In this document: positions 16,102 to 25,239 of the stretch, piece by piece
How positions within the stretch are numbered: the stretch's first letter is position 1
Layout: every line of letters begins with the position of its first letter
Assembly: GCF_900129195.1 (NCBI RefSeq)
Contig: NZ_FQUY01000018.1
Coordinates: 1-64,000 of the forward strand
Source: Desulforamulus putei DSM 12395
Lineage (GTDB): Bacteria; Bacillota; Desulfotomaculia; Desulfotomaculales; Desulfotomaculaceae
Length of the DNA: 64,000 bases
Direction: 5' to 3'
Program-made: the position numbers and the translations under genes
The notes under the pieces: generated by a model
What the model was told of the DNA's origin: nothing
The model's input: the letters and a program-made list of their open reading frames with translations, nothing else
Databases searched by the model: none

Positions 16102-17379
16102 CTAACGGCAAAAAATTTTACCCAGCCGCCACAAAATCTGCAGGGAAAAGCCAAACAGGGTTAATAACACAATAGAGACAACCATACCCAGGAAAGAAAT
16201 GGCGACCATGGCAAGGAAAGGGTAAGAATAGAAATCAAACACCGGCGCCAATGCCGGTAAAACCGGCGTGGCACCCGATCCTTCGGGGTTATAAAATAAA
16301 AAGGTAAAAAAAGCAGCCAGGGCCCCATGGGCCATGCGTGTTACCACAAACAACCCCATGCGGATATCGGTTTTGGCGATCATGCTGGCCACCTGGGCGT
16401 GGATAGAAAGCCCGCTCCACCCCAGGATCATGGCCACCGCCATGAGGCGCTGCAATTCCGGAGCGGCTGCTTCGGAGGCCAGTTTGGTGCCGATGGTCAT
16501 TTCAAACACCCCGCTGGCCAGGGCCGTTAAGATGTCCGGTGACAACCCCATAGGAATTAACACTGCACCCAGCCAAGAGGCCAGTAAATCAATGACCCCG
16601 GCATAACTGAGCAGCCTGATAATGACCGCAAATAAAATGATAAAACCACCGATATGCAAAAGCTTGGTCACCGAGGATGCCACCGCCTCACCCAGCAGTT
16701 GGCCGACGGGCTGCCTTTCCTGAGGATTTTGCTGCAGCAGCACCTGGAAAGCTTGCCTGAGGGACCAGGCAGCAGGGGGGAGGCTGTTGGCATGAGGTTC
16801 ATGGCGCCGGTAAAAGCGTAATAATAAACCCAACAGGATATTAGCCAGGTAATGGGAGCCGGCAATTACCACCCCCAGGTCGGGCCGTCCGAACATGCCC
16901 ACGGCCACGGCGGTCAGCATGAACAGCGGGCTGGAATTGTTGGTAAAGCTAATTAAACGTTCGGCCTCCACACGGCTACATAAACCCTGCTGCCTGAGTT
17001 TGGCGGTAACCATGCTGCCAATGGGAAAGCCGCTGGTAAAACCAATTACCATCACAAAGGCTCCCGCCCCCGGCACATTAAAAAGCGGTCGCATCACGGG
17101 TTCCAGCAAAGCACCCATAAATCGCACCAGGCCCAGCTTCATCAAAATTTCAGAGGCAATGAAAAAGGGCAGCAGGGAGGGGAAAACAATGTTCCACCAG
17201 GCCTGCAGCCCGTTGATGGAACCGTCGTAAACAATTTTCGGCTGGAGCACCATCCCCAGCACAAAACACAACGCCAGAGCCAACCAGACAAGAGAAAGGG
17301 CATCTTGTTTGCGCAGCCCCACGGTAAGCCGGTTTTTTTTCGGCAGCAAAACCATCACCCCATGCATAGGATTAGACAA
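16102..17379 (-). CDS. ylbJ: Sporulation integral membrane protein YlbJ
   Basis: The protein is a polytopic membrane protein with eight to ten hydrophobic segments and the nucleoside-transporter gate motif region (GFTSGFPIGSMVTAKLR, FTNNSSPLFMLTAVAVGMFG). In Bacillus YlbJ is made in the mother cell and is needed for spore cortex formation. 425 residues is close to the family length. The exact start among several upstream codons is uncertain. In B. subtilis it lies near coaD (ylbI) and ylbH, and here too rsmD and coaD are within 5 kb. Confidence 0.88.
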   Translation of the reverse strand: MSNPMHGVMVLLPKKNRLTVGLRKQDALSLVWLALALCFVLGMVLQPKIVYDGSINGLQAWWNIVFPSLLPFFIASEILMKLGLVRFMGALLEPVMRPLFNVPGAGAFVMVIGFTSGFPIGSMVTAKLRQQGLCSRVEAERLISFTNNSSPLFMLTAVAVGMFGRPDLGVVIAGSHYLANILLGLLLRFYRRHEPHANSLPPAAWSLRQAFQVLLQQNPQERQPVGQLLGEAVASSVTKLLHIGGFIILFAVIIRLLSYAGVIDLLASWLGAVLIPMGLSPDILTALASGVFEMTIGTKLASEAAAPELQRLMAVAMILGWSGLSIHAQVASMIAKTDIRMGLFVVTRMAHGALAAFFTFLFYNPEGSGATPVLPALAPVFDFYSYPFLAMVAISFLGMVVSIVLLTLFGFSLQILWRLGKIFCR

Positions 17380-17458
17380 GTCCCTAACAATATATATAAA
17401 TGGAAAACCTTGACTTTAGACCAGGTCCGGGGAGTTGCGCGATATACAGGATTTTTCC

Positions 17459-17487
17459 TTGACAAATAAGGACCTGCTTTATATAAT
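17459..17487 (+). promoter_or_regulatory. Perfect consensus sigma-A promoter before yceD-rpmF
   Basis: TTGACA (17459-17464) and TATAAT (17482-17487) are 17 bases apart, an exact consensus, 35 bases before the GTG start of the first gene. Confidence 0.9.
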
Positions 17488-17521
17488 GAATTTTGTTAAA
17501 TATTGAGGTGACTTTGAACCA

Positions 17522-18037
17522 GTGAAAATTAACATCCTGAACATGAAGAACGCACCCGGCGACAAACTTTCGTTTAGCTTCAGCAAGGAATTGGAGGCCT
17601 TGGAAGTAGGCGGTCAAATATTTACTTTTGTAACGCCGGTGGAAGCCGCCGGAGAGGTGGTTAATCGAAATCAACTTTTTCATGTCAAAGGAGTGACCCG
17701 GGCAACGGTCTCCACCAACTGTGCCAACTGCCTGGAACCCTTTGAGTTAAACCTGCGGGGTTCTCTGGAAGAAGTATACACCAGGATGGATGATGATTTT
17801 ACCAATGATCCTGATTCGGAGATGATTGGGTTCAACGGGGATGTTATTGATGTTGAACCTGAAGTTATCAAATCACTCCTGTTAGAAATTCCCATGCGCT
17901 TGGTTTGTTCACCCGACTGCCGGGGTCTGTGTCAGCAGTGCGGCAGCAACTTGAATGTTCAACCATGTAATTGCCAAGTTGAGGACATTGACCCAAGGTT
18001 GGCGGTTCTTAAAAATTACAACAATAATAAGTTTTGA
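17522..18037 (+). CDS. yceD: DUF177 / YceD family protein
   Basis: The 171-residue protein belongs to the YceD/DUF177 family found just upstream of rpmF in most bacteria, linked to 23S rRNA accumulation in plants and bacteria. A CxxC pair in TNCANCLEPFEL and a C-terminal cluster CSPDCRGLCQQCGSNLN suggest a zinc site. GTG at 17522 lies 10 bases after AGGTGA. It is followed by rpmF after 23 bases. Confidence 0.9.
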   Translation: MKINILNMKNAPGDKLSFSFSKELEALEVGGQIFTFVTPVEAAGEVVNRNQLFHVKGVTRATVSTNCANCLEPFELNLRGSLEEVYTRMDDDFTNDPDSEMIGFNGDVIDVEPEVIKSLLLEIPMRLVCSPDCRGLCQQCGSNLNVQPCNCQVEDIDPRLAVLKNYNNNKF

Positions 18038-18060
18038 CTTTTTGAAGGGGGTGTAAGAAA

Positions 18061-18246
18061 ATGGGTGTACCGAAAAGGAAACTTGCAAAGCATCGGGGAA
18101 GACAACGCCGGGCTATGAACATGAAGTTGGAAGCCCCCAGCCTGGTAGCTTGTCCGCAGTGCCATGCCTTGATCCAACCGCACCATCTGTGCCCCGAGTG
18201 TGGTTATTACAAAAACCGCGAAGTCGTTGCGGCTGCCAATAAGTAA
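18061..18246 (+). CDS. rpmF: 50S ribosomal protein L32
   Basis: The 61-residue protein begins MGVPKRKLAKHRGRQRRA and has the zinc-binding CPQCHALIQPHHLCPEC pattern with all four Cys, the zinc form of L32. AGGGGGTG precedes the ATG. It is the second gene of the yceD-rpmF unit and is followed by a terminator that separates it from fapR. Confidence 0.96.
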   Translation: MGVPKRKLAKHRGRQRRAMNMKLEAPSLVACPQCHALIQPHHLCPECGYYKNREVVAAANK

Positions 18247-18259
18247 TGATAAATACAAG

Positions 18260-18290
18260 CCCTTTCTCAGTTGACGAGAAAGGGTTTTTA
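18260..18290 (+). terminator. rpmF terminator
   Basis: CCCTTTCTC (18260-18268) pairs with GAGAAAGGG (18276-18284) and is followed by TTTTTA. Confidence 0.9.
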
Positions 18291-18319
18291 CTTTTTTTGG
18301 AAAATTCATTTAAAATGGT

Positions 18320-18368
18320 TTGCATTACAAGGAAATTCCGGGTATAATTAGTACCAGGTACTAATTAT
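18320..18368 (+). promoter_or_regulatory. fapR promoter with FapR operator
   Basis: TTGCAT (18320-18325) and TATAAT (18343-18348) are 17 bases apart. A 25-base perfect palindrome centred on TTAGTACCAGGTACTAA runs from 18344 to 18368, overlapping the -10 and the transcription start. The core matches the known FapR operator, so the fab operon is autorepressed and induced by malonyl-CoA or malonyl-ACP. Confidence 0.93.
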
Positions 18369-18385
18369 TGACGGTGGTAACAAAA

Positions 18386-18958
18386 ATGGCTAGAGGTGGG
18401 AAAGCCAAAAATCTGAGACAAAGGGAGCTAATCAGGTACCTTGCCAATAACCCCCTGCTGAAAGATGAGGAACTGGCAGGTTTGTTTGGGGTTAGTATTC
18501 AGACCATTCGTTTGGACCGTTCTGAATTACAGATTCCTGAACTTCGGGAGCGTATGAAAACAGCCCTGCAGGCCCGCCATCCGGTGCGTTCCCTGGGCAG
18601 TGATGAACTGGTGGGGGAACTGCTGGATATTGAGGTGGGTCAATATGGTGTTTCTATGTTAAAGATAACTCCTGAAATGATCTTTCGCAAAAATTTAGTT
18701 GCCAGGGGCCACCACCTGTTTGCACAGGCTAATTCCCTGGCCGTGGCTGTTATTGATGCCGAAGTTGCTTTAACCGGTTCAGCAAGGGTGCTGTTTAAAC
18801 TTCCCGTTAAAGCTGGTGATCTGGTGCTTGCCAGGGCGGAAATAAGCAGCCGGAAGGGTCATAAAACCATCGTTAAGGTGGTTTCCAGGGTGAAAGAAAC
18901 CATTGTATTTGAAGGGATCTTCACGGTATTTGCCTTGCAAGAGGAGGAAAATCAATGA
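18386..18958 (+). CDS. fapR: Fatty-acid biosynthesis repressor FapR
   Basis: FapR represses lipid synthesis genes and lets go when malonyl-CoA binds. The N-terminal helix-turn-helix (DEELAGLFGVSIQTIRLDRSELQIPELRERM) is followed by a hot-dog ligand domain of about 120 residues (KNLVARGHHLFAQANSLAVAVID). ATG at 18386 is chosen because GGTGG precedes it and it gives the family N-terminus; TTG at 18368 lies within the operator. The stop overlaps plsX by 4 bases. Confidence 0.95.
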   Translation: MARGGKAKNLRQRELIRYLANNPLLKDEELAGLFGVSIQTIRLDRSELQIPELRERMKTALQARHPVRSLGSDELVGELLDIEVGQYGVSMLKITPEMIFRKNLVARGHHLFAQANSLAVAVIDAEVALTGSARVLFKLPVKAGDLVLARAEISSRKGHKTIVKVVSRVKETIVFEGIFTVFALQEEENQ

Positions 18959-19962
18959 CCAGAATTGCGTTAGATGCCATGGGGGGCGATTACGCGCCCA
19001 TAGAGATTGTCCGTGGCGCTAGGGATGCTGCTCATGAATTAGGTGTTCAAATCATTTTGGTTGGTGACCGGGATAAAATACAAAGGGAATTGGACGGAGA
19101 TGATGTCGGGGGACTGATATCCATTGTTCATGCTTCGGAAGTAGTGGGAATGGACGAACACCCGGTCAGCGCCATCCGCAAAAAGAAAGACTCTTCCATT
19201 GTTGTGGCCACTCAATTGGTCAAGGAAGGGGCTGCCGATGCGGTGGTTTCTGCGGGCAGCACCGGGGCTCAAATGGCTTCTTCTTTATTAATCCTGGGTC
19301 GCATTGCAGGTGTTGACCGTCCTGCCATCAGCACCCTGCTACCCACAGCCGGTGGCGTGGTGGCTCTTTTGGATGTGGGGGCCAATGTAGATTGCCGTCC
19401 CCAGCACCTAAAACAATTTGCAGTGATGGGTTCCCTGTACGCAGAAAAAATTTTGGGACTTCCCAATCCCAAAGTGGGACTGCTGAACATAGGCGCTGAG
19501 GAAACCAAGGGTAACGAACTTACCTTGGCGGCCTATAACCTGCTTAAGGAAACCAACATTAATTTTATCGGCAATATCGAAGGAAGGGATCTTTTTCTGG
19601 GCACCGGTGATGTGGTGGTTTGCGATGGTTTTGTGGGAAACGTCGTTTTAAAGTCTGCCGAAGGTTTGGCCATGTCCATTTTGGGGATGTTTCAGCAGGA
19701 ATTGGGCAGACTGGAAGATATCCTTGGACGTGAAAGAATTATGCACATCATGGGCGGCTTTAAACGGCGCATGGATTACGCAGAGTATGGCGGGGCGCCG
19801 CTGCTGGGAGTAGACGGGGTCTCCGTGATCAGCCATGGCAGTTCACGGGCTAGGGCCATTAAAAATGCCGTCCGGGTGGCCAAGGAGACAGTTGAACAGG
19901 GGTTGGTTCAGGCCATTAAGGTGAGCCTGGAGAAAGAGATTGTTAAGGGGGGAGACTGGTAA
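18955..19962 (+). CDS. plsX: Phosphate acyltransferase PlsX
   Basis: PlsX makes acyl phosphate from acyl-ACP, the first step toward phosphatidic acid with PlsY. Family blocks are IALDAMGGDYAP, SAGSTGAQMASSLLILGRIAG, RPAISTLLPT, LLNIGAEETKGNELT and CDGFVGNVVLKSAEG. The ATG lies in the ATGA overlap with fapR and is preceded by GAGGA. 335 residues is standard. It is followed by fabH with no gap. Confidence 0.96.
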   Translation: MTRIALDAMGGDYAPIEIVRGARDAAHELGVQIILVGDRDKIQRELDGDDVGGLISIVHASEVVGMDEHPVSAIRKKKDSSIVVATQLVKEGAADAVVSAGSTGAQMASSLLILGRIAGVDRPAISTLLPTAGGVVALLDVGANVDCRPQHLKQFAVMGSLYAEKILGLPNPKVGLLNIGAEETKGNELTLAAYNLLKETNINFIGNIEGRDLFLGTGDVVVCDGFVGNVVLKSAEGLAMSILGMFQQELGRLEDILGRERIMHIMGGFKRRMDYAEYGGAPLLGVDGVSVISHGSSRARAIKNAVRVAKETVEQGLVQAIKVSLEKEIVKGGDW

Positions 19963-20985
19963 ATGCCCAACCACCTAATTCAGGCCGGCATCCTAGGTGT
20001 GGGGAGTTATGTGCCTGAACGAATACTCACTAATAAAGAGTTGGAACAAATGGTGGATACCAGCGATGAGTGGATCACAACGCGGACCGGTATCCGGGAG
20101 CGAAGAATTGCAGATCCGGCCGTATCCACCTCCGATCTGGCTGTCCGGGCCTCTCGTAAAGCGTTGGAACACGCCGGTGTAAAGCCCGAAGAACTGGATT
20201 TAATCATTCTTACCACTTGTTCCAAGGACATGCCACTTCCGGCCGGCGCCTGTCTGGTACAAACAGAGTTGGGGGCGCCCCAGGCAGGGGCCTTTGACTT
20301 GGAAGCAGGCTGCAGCGGTTTTGTTTATGGGCTCACCATCGCATCCCAGTTTATTGCCACCGGGGCCATGAAACGAATCCTGGTCATTGGTGCGGAGGTA
20401 TTATCCAGAATTATCAACTGGCAAGACCGCAATACCTGCGTGTTGTTTGGGGACGGAGCCGGCGCTGTGGTTGTCGGCCCGGTGGCTCCCGGGGAAGGCA
20501 TCCTGGCCAGTAAATTAAGCGCCGAGGGCGCCGGCTGGGAGCATCTGTATATCCCGGCCGGGGGCGCCAAAATGCCGGCCGACCCGGTAACCGTCGAGAA
20601 AAAACTTCATTATGTTCATATGAACGGGAAAGAAGTATTCCGTTATGCCACCAGGGTCATGGAGGAGGAGTCCATTCATTTAATTAAGGCGGCCAATCTC
20701 CGACTGGAGGATATTGACTTGCTGATACCCCACCAGGCCAATATTCGAATTATTGAACACGCCGCCAGGAAGCTGAAGTTACCCATGGAGAAAGTGGTGG
20801 TAAATTTAGACCGTTACGGCAACACTTCGTCGGCTTCCATTCCATTGGCCCTGGATGAGGCAGTAAAATCCGGACGTGTTAAAGCCGGAGACAACATCGT
20901 CATGGTGGCCTTCGGAGCGGGCCTCACTTCCGGCGGTATTGTTCTAAAGTGGAGTAAAGGGGAGGGGGAGAGTAATGAAACTTAG
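19963..20985 (+). CDS. fabH: Beta-ketoacyl-ACP synthase III
   Basis: FabH starts chain elongation by condensing an acyl-CoA with malonyl-ACP. The catalytic triad is seen as Cys in EAGCSGFVYGL, His in LIPHQANIRII and Asn in YGNTSSASIPLAL. The N-terminus has GVGSYVPERILTN and TRTGIRERRIA. 340 residues is slightly longer than the family norm. The ATG directly follows the plsX stop, behind GGGGGGAG in plsX. The 3' end overlaps fabK by 11 bases. Confidence 0.96.
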   Translation: MPNHLIQAGILGVGSYVPERILTNKELEQMVDTSDEWITTRTGIRERRIADPAVSTSDLAVRASRKALEHAGVKPEELDLIILTTCSKDMPLPAGACLVQTELGAPQAGAFDLEAGCSGFVYGLTIASQFIATGAMKRILVIGAEVLSRIINWQDRNTCVLFGDGAGAVVVGPVAPGEGILASKLSAEGAGWEHLYIPAGGAKMPADPVTVEKKLHYVHMNGKEVFRYATRVMEEESIHLIKAANLRLEDIDLLIPHQANIRIIEHAARKLKLPMEKVVVNLDRYGNTSSASIPLALDEAVKSGRVKAGDNIVMVAFGAGLTSGGIVLKWSKGEGESNET

Positions 20986-21922
20986 AACCAAGTTGTGCGA
21001 TTTGCTGGAAATTGAATACCCAATTTTACAAGGCGGTATGGCCTGGGTTTCCACAGCTGAACTGGCTGCGGCGGTCTCCGAGGCCGGTGGTCTGGGTATT
21101 ATCGGTTCGGGGCATGCTCCCACGGAATGGTTGGAGGAACAGATCAAAAAGGCCAAAGTCCTTACCAATAAACCCTTTGGGGTTAACGTCATGCTGATGT
21201 CCCCCTTTGTAGAACAAAACATGGAGTTGATTGTTCGTGAGAGAGTACCGGTGGTCACCACCGGCGCCGGCAACCCCGGAAAATTCATTCCCCGGCTGAA
21301 GGAAGTGGGTACCAAAGTCATTCCCGTCATCCCATCGGTGGCGCTGGCCCAACGGATGGCCAGGGCTGGGGTGGATGCGGTGATCGCCGAGGGTGGCGAG
21401 TCCGGCGGCCACATTGGCGAACTGCATACCATGCCCCTGGTACCCCAGGTGGTGGATGCGGTGGACATCCCCGTCATCGCTGCAGGCGGATTTTTTGACG
21501 GCAGGGGGCTGGTGGCAGCCCTAGCCCTAGGGGCCCAGGGTATCCAGATGGGAACCCGCTTCATGTGCGCCACAGAATGTACCATTCATGATAATGTGAA
21601 GCAGCTGCTGGTGAAGGCCAAAGACCGTGATACCGTGGTAACTGGCCGTACCACCGGGCATCCTGTGCGCATTATACGTAATAAGTTAGCCAAGCAATTT
21701 GAAGAAAAAGAACGCCAGGGGGCGCCGGTGGAGGAGTTGGAAAAATTGGGCGTCGGCCGCCTGCGTATGGCCATGGTGGAAGGCGACATTCAGGAAGGTT
21801 CCGTCATGGCCGGCCAGGTCTGCGGCATGATTAAAAGAGTTGAACCGGCAGCGGAGATCATTAAAGACATTGTAACCGGCGCTGAACAAGTCTTGAGCCG
21901 ACTGAGCAAAGGGGAGTTTTAG
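20975..21922 (+). CDS. fabK: Enoyl-ACP reductase II, FMN-dependent
   Basis: FabK reduces trans-2-enoyl-ACP with FMN and NAD(P)H, replacing FabI. It has the nitronate-monooxygenase-like TIM-barrel fold: EYPILQGGMAWVSTAELAAAVSEAGGLGIIG at the N-terminus, EGGESGGHIGE with the catalytic His, and ALGAQGIQMGTRFMCATE. 315 residues is typical. AAAGGGGAGGGGG precedes the ATG. No fabI or fabL appears in the window, so triclosan-insensitive FabK may be the main reductase. Confidence 0.95.
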   Translation: MKLRTKLCDLLEIEYPILQGGMAWVSTAELAAAVSEAGGLGIIGSGHAPTEWLEEQIKKAKVLTNKPFGVNVMLMSPFVEQNMELIVRERVPVVTTGAGNPGKFIPRLKEVGTKVIPVIPSVALAQRMARAGVDAVIAEGGESGGHIGELHTMPLVPQVVDAVDIPVIAAGGFFDGRGLVAALALGAQGIQMGTRFMCATECTIHDNVKQLLVKAKDRDTVVTGRTTGHPVRIIRNKLAKQFEEKERQGAPVEELEKLGVGRLRMAMVEGDIQEGSVMAGQVCGMIKRVEPAAEIIKDIVTGAEQVLSRLSKGEF

Positions 21923-21925
21923 GAA

Positions 21926-22870
21926 TTGTTAAAGACTGCCTTTATTTTCCCCGGACAGGGTTCCCAGTATGTGGGAATGGGCCGGGAACTGTATAACAAT
22001 TTTAAAGTTTGTCGTGAAACCCTGGAAGAAGCAGATGATACTTTGGGGTTTGGCTTGACCAAATTGTGTTTTGAGGGACCGGCGGAGGAATTAAACCGTA
22101 CCGTCAATACCCAACCGGCCATCCTGGCTGTCAGTATGGCTGCCCTCAGAGTTTTGCAGCAGGAGTGCGGACTAAAGCCTCAGGCGGTGGCCGGGCACAG
22201 CCTGGGGGAATATGCTGCTCTGGTGGCTGCCGGTTCCCTCAGGTACTCGGACGCCATCAAGGTGGTTCGCCAAAGGGGTCAATTTATGCAGGAGGCTGCA
22301 CCGGTGGGATTGGGCGGTATGGCAGCCATCCTGGGACTGGACCGGCAAAAGGTGATTGCCAGTTGCCGCGAGGCAGCCGCCTACGGGGTGGTGGAACCGG
22401 TGAATTTTAACTGTCCCGGCCAGGTGGTGATTGCCGGTCAATGGGAGCCGCTGCAAAAAGCCATGGAACTCTGCCGTCAGGCAGGGGCAAAAAGAGCCGT
22501 CGAACTGGCGGTCAGCGGCCCCTTCCACTCCAGCTTAATGCGCTCGGCCAGCGAAAGACTGGCAGAGGTCTTGGCACAGATTGAGGTCCAAGATCCGGAC
22601 ATCCCGGTGATAGCCAACATCAGCGCCGACTATGTCCGCAATGCTTCTGAAATAAGAGATTTACTGGCCAGGCAGGTGTGCGGGGCGGTGCTCTGGGAAG
22701 ACAGCGTGCAAAGGATGGCTGAGGAGGGAATCAGTGCCATGATAGAATTAGGGCCGGGGAAGGTTTTATGCGGCCTGGTAAAAAAAATAAACAAGGAAAT
22801 AAGGACAAACAACGTAGAAGATTTGGCAAGCCTGGAAAAAGTCCTTGCAGAGTTCAAGGAGGTTGGCTAA
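21926..22870 (+). CDS. fabD: Malonyl-CoA:ACP transacylase
   Basis: FabD loads malonate onto ACP. The TTG start gives MLKTAFIFPGQGSQYVGMG, the family N-terminus. The catalytic Ser is in GHSLGEYAALVAAG, the partner His in GPFHSSLM, and the Arg in RQRGQFMQEA. 314 residues is typical. It follows fabK by 3 bases and precedes fabG by 1 base. Confidence 0.95.
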   Translation: MLKTAFIFPGQGSQYVGMGRELYNNFKVCRETLEEADDTLGFGLTKLCFEGPAEELNRTVNTQPAILAVSMAALRVLQQECGLKPQAVAGHSLGEYAALVAAGSLRYSDAIKVVRQRGQFMQEAAPVGLGGMAAILGLDRQKVIASCREAAAYGVVEPVNFNCPGQVVIAGQWEPLQKAMELCRQAGAKRAVELAVSGPFHSSLMRSASERLAEVLAQIEVQDPDIPVIANISADYVRNASEIRDLLARQVCGAVLWEDSVQRMAEEGISAMIELGPGKVLCGLVKKINKEIRTNNVEDLASLEKVLAEFKEVG

Positions 22871-22871
22871 A

Positions 22872-23615
22872 ATGTTTCTGAGCGGCAAAGTTGCCATTGT
22901 CACCGGCGCTTCCAGGGGAATCGGCAAAGCCATTGCTCTGGCCATGGCCGGGGCCCAGGCCGATATCGTTATTAACTATGCCGGCAGAGCCGATGCTGCG
23001 GAAGAAACGGCTGAGGCCGTCCGCAAGATTGGCCGCCGGGCGCTGGTTTATCAAGCCGATGTGTCCGATACCCGCCAGGTGCAACAGATGGTGGATACCG
23101 TCATTGCAGAATTCGGCAAAGTGGATATCCTGGTGAATAATGCCGGGATTACCCGGGACAATTTAATCCTGAGAATGAAAGAAGAAGATTGGGACACGGT
23201 CATGGCAGTAAACCTTAAGTCCGCCTTTAATACCATTAAAGCGGTGGCCCGTCCCATGGTGAAGGCCCGTTACGGGCGCATTATCAATGTTTCTTCCGTG
23301 GTGGGTCTCTATGGTAACCCGGGGCAGGCCAACTATGCCGCTGCCAAAGCCGGTCTCATTGGGCTTACCAAGTCCATGGCCAAGGAACTGGGCCCCAGAA
23401 ATATTACAGTGAACGCAGTGGCGCCCGGTTTTATCATGACCGATATGACCGAACACCTGACCCCTGAGGCTAAGGAGAGACTGACTTCCTCCATTGCTCT
23501 AAATCGCCTGGGTACTCCGGAAGATGTTGCCGGCGTGGTAGCCTTCCTGGCCAGTGATTTTTGCAGCTATATCACCGGGCAGGTCATTGGTGTGGACGGT
23601 GGCATTGTAATGTAA
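22872..23615 (+). CDS. fabG: 3-oxoacyl-ACP reductase
   Basis: FabG is the NADPH-dependent reductase of the elongation cycle. It is a short-chain dehydrogenase: TGASRGIGKAIA cofactor loop, NNAG at about residue 90, and the Ser-Tyr-Lys triad in NVSSVVGLYGNPGQANYAAAKAG. The ATG at 22872, behind AAGGAGG, is preferred; an in-frame codon at 22845 lies within fabD. 247 residues is standard. Confidence 0.96.
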   Translation: MFLSGKVAIVTGASRGIGKAIALAMAGAQADIVINYAGRADAAEETAEAVRKIGRRALVYQADVSDTRQVQQMVDTVIAEFGKVDILVNNAGITRDNLILRMKEEDWDTVMAVNLKSAFNTIKAVARPMVKARYGRIINVSSVVGLYGNPGQANYAAAKAGLIGLTKSMAKELGPRNITVNAVAPGFIMTDMTEHLTPEAKERLTSSIALNRLGTPEDVAGVVAFLASDFCSYITGQVIGVDGGIVM

Positions 23616-23697
23616 AGGTTCGGGGTACAAAACTCTACCTCGAAATTAAATACTTTGTATGAATAGATTGATGAGATCCCGGAAGGGGGTGAACAAC

Positions 23698-23928
23698 TTG
23701 GCAACCTTTGACAGGATTAAAGCAATTATTGTAGATCAACTGGGTGTTGATGAAGCAGATGTAACCATGGACGCTTCCTTTGTGGATGATCTGGGCGCTG
23801 ATTCTCTTGATATTGTTGAGCTGGTCATGGCTTTGGAAGAAGAGTTCGGCCTGGAAATCCCCGATGAAGAGGCCGAAAAAATTCGCACCGTTGGCGATGC
23901 CGTTAATTTTATTCAGGACCGCCTGTAA
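23698..23928 (+). CDS. acpP: Acyl carrier protein
   Basis: The 76-residue acidic carrier holds acyl chains on a phosphopantetheine attached to Ser36 in [19 protein letters not shown]. The TTG at 23698 lies 6 bases after GGAAGGGGGTG; the in-frame ATG at 23659 adds a basic tail not seen in the family. It lies 82 bases after fabG and is followed by a hairpin that may raise its transcript level over fabF. Confidence 0.97.
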   Translation: MATFDRIKAIIVDQLGVDEADVTMDASFVDDLGADSLDIVELVMALEEEFGLEIPDEEAEKIRTVGDAVNFIQDRL

Positions 23929-23935
23929 TAATGGT

Positions 23936-23968
23936 AAAAGTCCCGGCATTTATAATCCGGGACTTTTT
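23936..23968 (+). terminator. Terminator-like hairpin between acpP and fabF
   Basis: AAAAGTCCCGG (23936-23946) pairs with CCGGGACTTTT (23957-23967) with a T-run after it. It may be a partial terminator, since fabF follows at once with no clear promoter of its own. Confidence 0.85.
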
Positions 23969-23985
23969 TCAAATGTAAGGAGGAA

Positions 23986-25233
23986 ATGACTTTGTCAAAA
24001 CGGGTTGTTATAACCGGCATGGGGGTGATTTCTCCCGTTGGTACCGGGCTGGATAATTTCTGGAACGCCCTTACAGCGGGGGTTTCCGGAATTGCCAGAA
24101 TAACCAGGTTCGACCCGTCCGAATACAGCACGCAAATTGCGGGTGAGGTTAAGGATTTTGATTATTCCAAGTATATAGATAAAAAAGAAGGCCGCCGCAT
24201 GGATAAGTTTTCCCAGTATGCAGTGGTGGCAGCGGCCATGGCCATTGAGGATGCCGGCATGGACCTGCAGTCCCTTGATAAAGACCGTACCGGTGTCATT
24301 GTGGGGTCGGGGATCGGTGGCATGGAAACCTTTGAGGAACAGTGCCGCGTCCTAGTAAACCGTGGTCCCAGCCGTATCAGTCCCTTCTTAATTCCGATGA
24401 TGATTGCCAACATGGCGGCCGGCCAGATCGCCATTAAATTTGGATTGCGGGGCCCCAACATTACGGCTATTACCGCCTGTGCTTCCAGCGGTAATGCCAT
24501 TGGGGATGCTTTTAAATTAATCCAGCGGGGCGGTGCAGAAGTGGTGATCACCGGAGGCACCGAAGCCCCCATAACTCCTCTGTCAGTAGCCGGTTTTTGT
24601 GCTATGAAAGCCATGTCCACCAGAAATGAAGAACCGGTACGGGCCAGCAGGCCCTTTGATGCTGACCGGGATGGCTTTGTCATGGGGGAAGGCGCTGCCA
24701 TGATGGTTCTGGAGACGCTGGAGCACGCCCAAAAACGGGGGGCCAACATTTATGCGGAAATTGTAGGGTATGGCAGTTCCTGCGATGCTTATCATATTAC
24801 CGCTCCCGACCCGGAAGGTTCCGGGGCTGCCGCAGCTATGAAGATGGCTTTGGCTGACGGGGACTTAAAACCCGAGGATGTGCAGTACATTAACGCCCAT
24901 GGTACCTCCACCCCGGTGGGAGATGTCGCCGAAGTAGTCGCCATCAAGAAAGTGTTTGGCGATCATGCCTACAAACTGACCGTCAGTTCAACCAAATCCA
25001 TGACGGGGCATATGCTGGGGGCTGCCGGAGCGGTGGAAGGGATTGCCACTGTACTTGCCATTCGGGATGATCTTGTACCCCCTACCATCAATTTGGAAAA
25101 CCCCGACCCGGCCTGTGATTTGGATTTTGTTCCCAATCAGGCACGTAAAATGACTGTGCATGTGGCCCTTTCCAATTCCTTCGGATTTGGCGGGCATAAC
25201 GTTACACTGGCATTTAAAAAGTTCAGACCTTAG
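23986..25233 (+). CDS. fabF: Beta-ketoacyl-ACP synthase II
   Basis: FabF elongates acyl-ACP by two carbons. The Cys-His-His active site is in TACASSGNAIGDAF, NAHGTSTPVGDVAE and STKSMTGHMLGAAG. The N-terminus KRVVITGMGVISPVGTGLD and C-terminus NSFGFGGHNVTLAFK fit the family; 415 residues is standard. AAGGAGG precedes the ATG. Confidence 0.96.
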   Translation: MTLSKRVVITGMGVISPVGTGLDNFWNALTAGVSGIARITRFDPSEYSTQIAGEVKDFDYSKYIDKKEGRRMDKFSQYAVVAAAMAIEDAGMDLQSLDKDRTGVIVGSGIGGMETFEEQCRVLVNRGPSRISPFLIPMMIANMAAGQIAIKFGLRGPNITAITACASSGNAIGDAFKLIQRGGAEVVITGGTEAPITPLSVAGFCAMKAMSTRNEEPVRASRPFDADRDGFVMGEGAAMMVLETLEHAQKRGANIYAEIVGYGSSCDAYHITAPDPEGSGAAAAMKMALADGDLKPEDVQYINAHGTSTPVGDVAEVVAIKKVFGDHAYKLTVSSTKSMTGHMLGAAGAVEGIATVLAIRDDLVPPTINLENPDPACDLDFVPNQARKMTVHVALSNSFGFGGHNVTLAFKKFRP

Positions 25234-25239
25234 ATCCGG

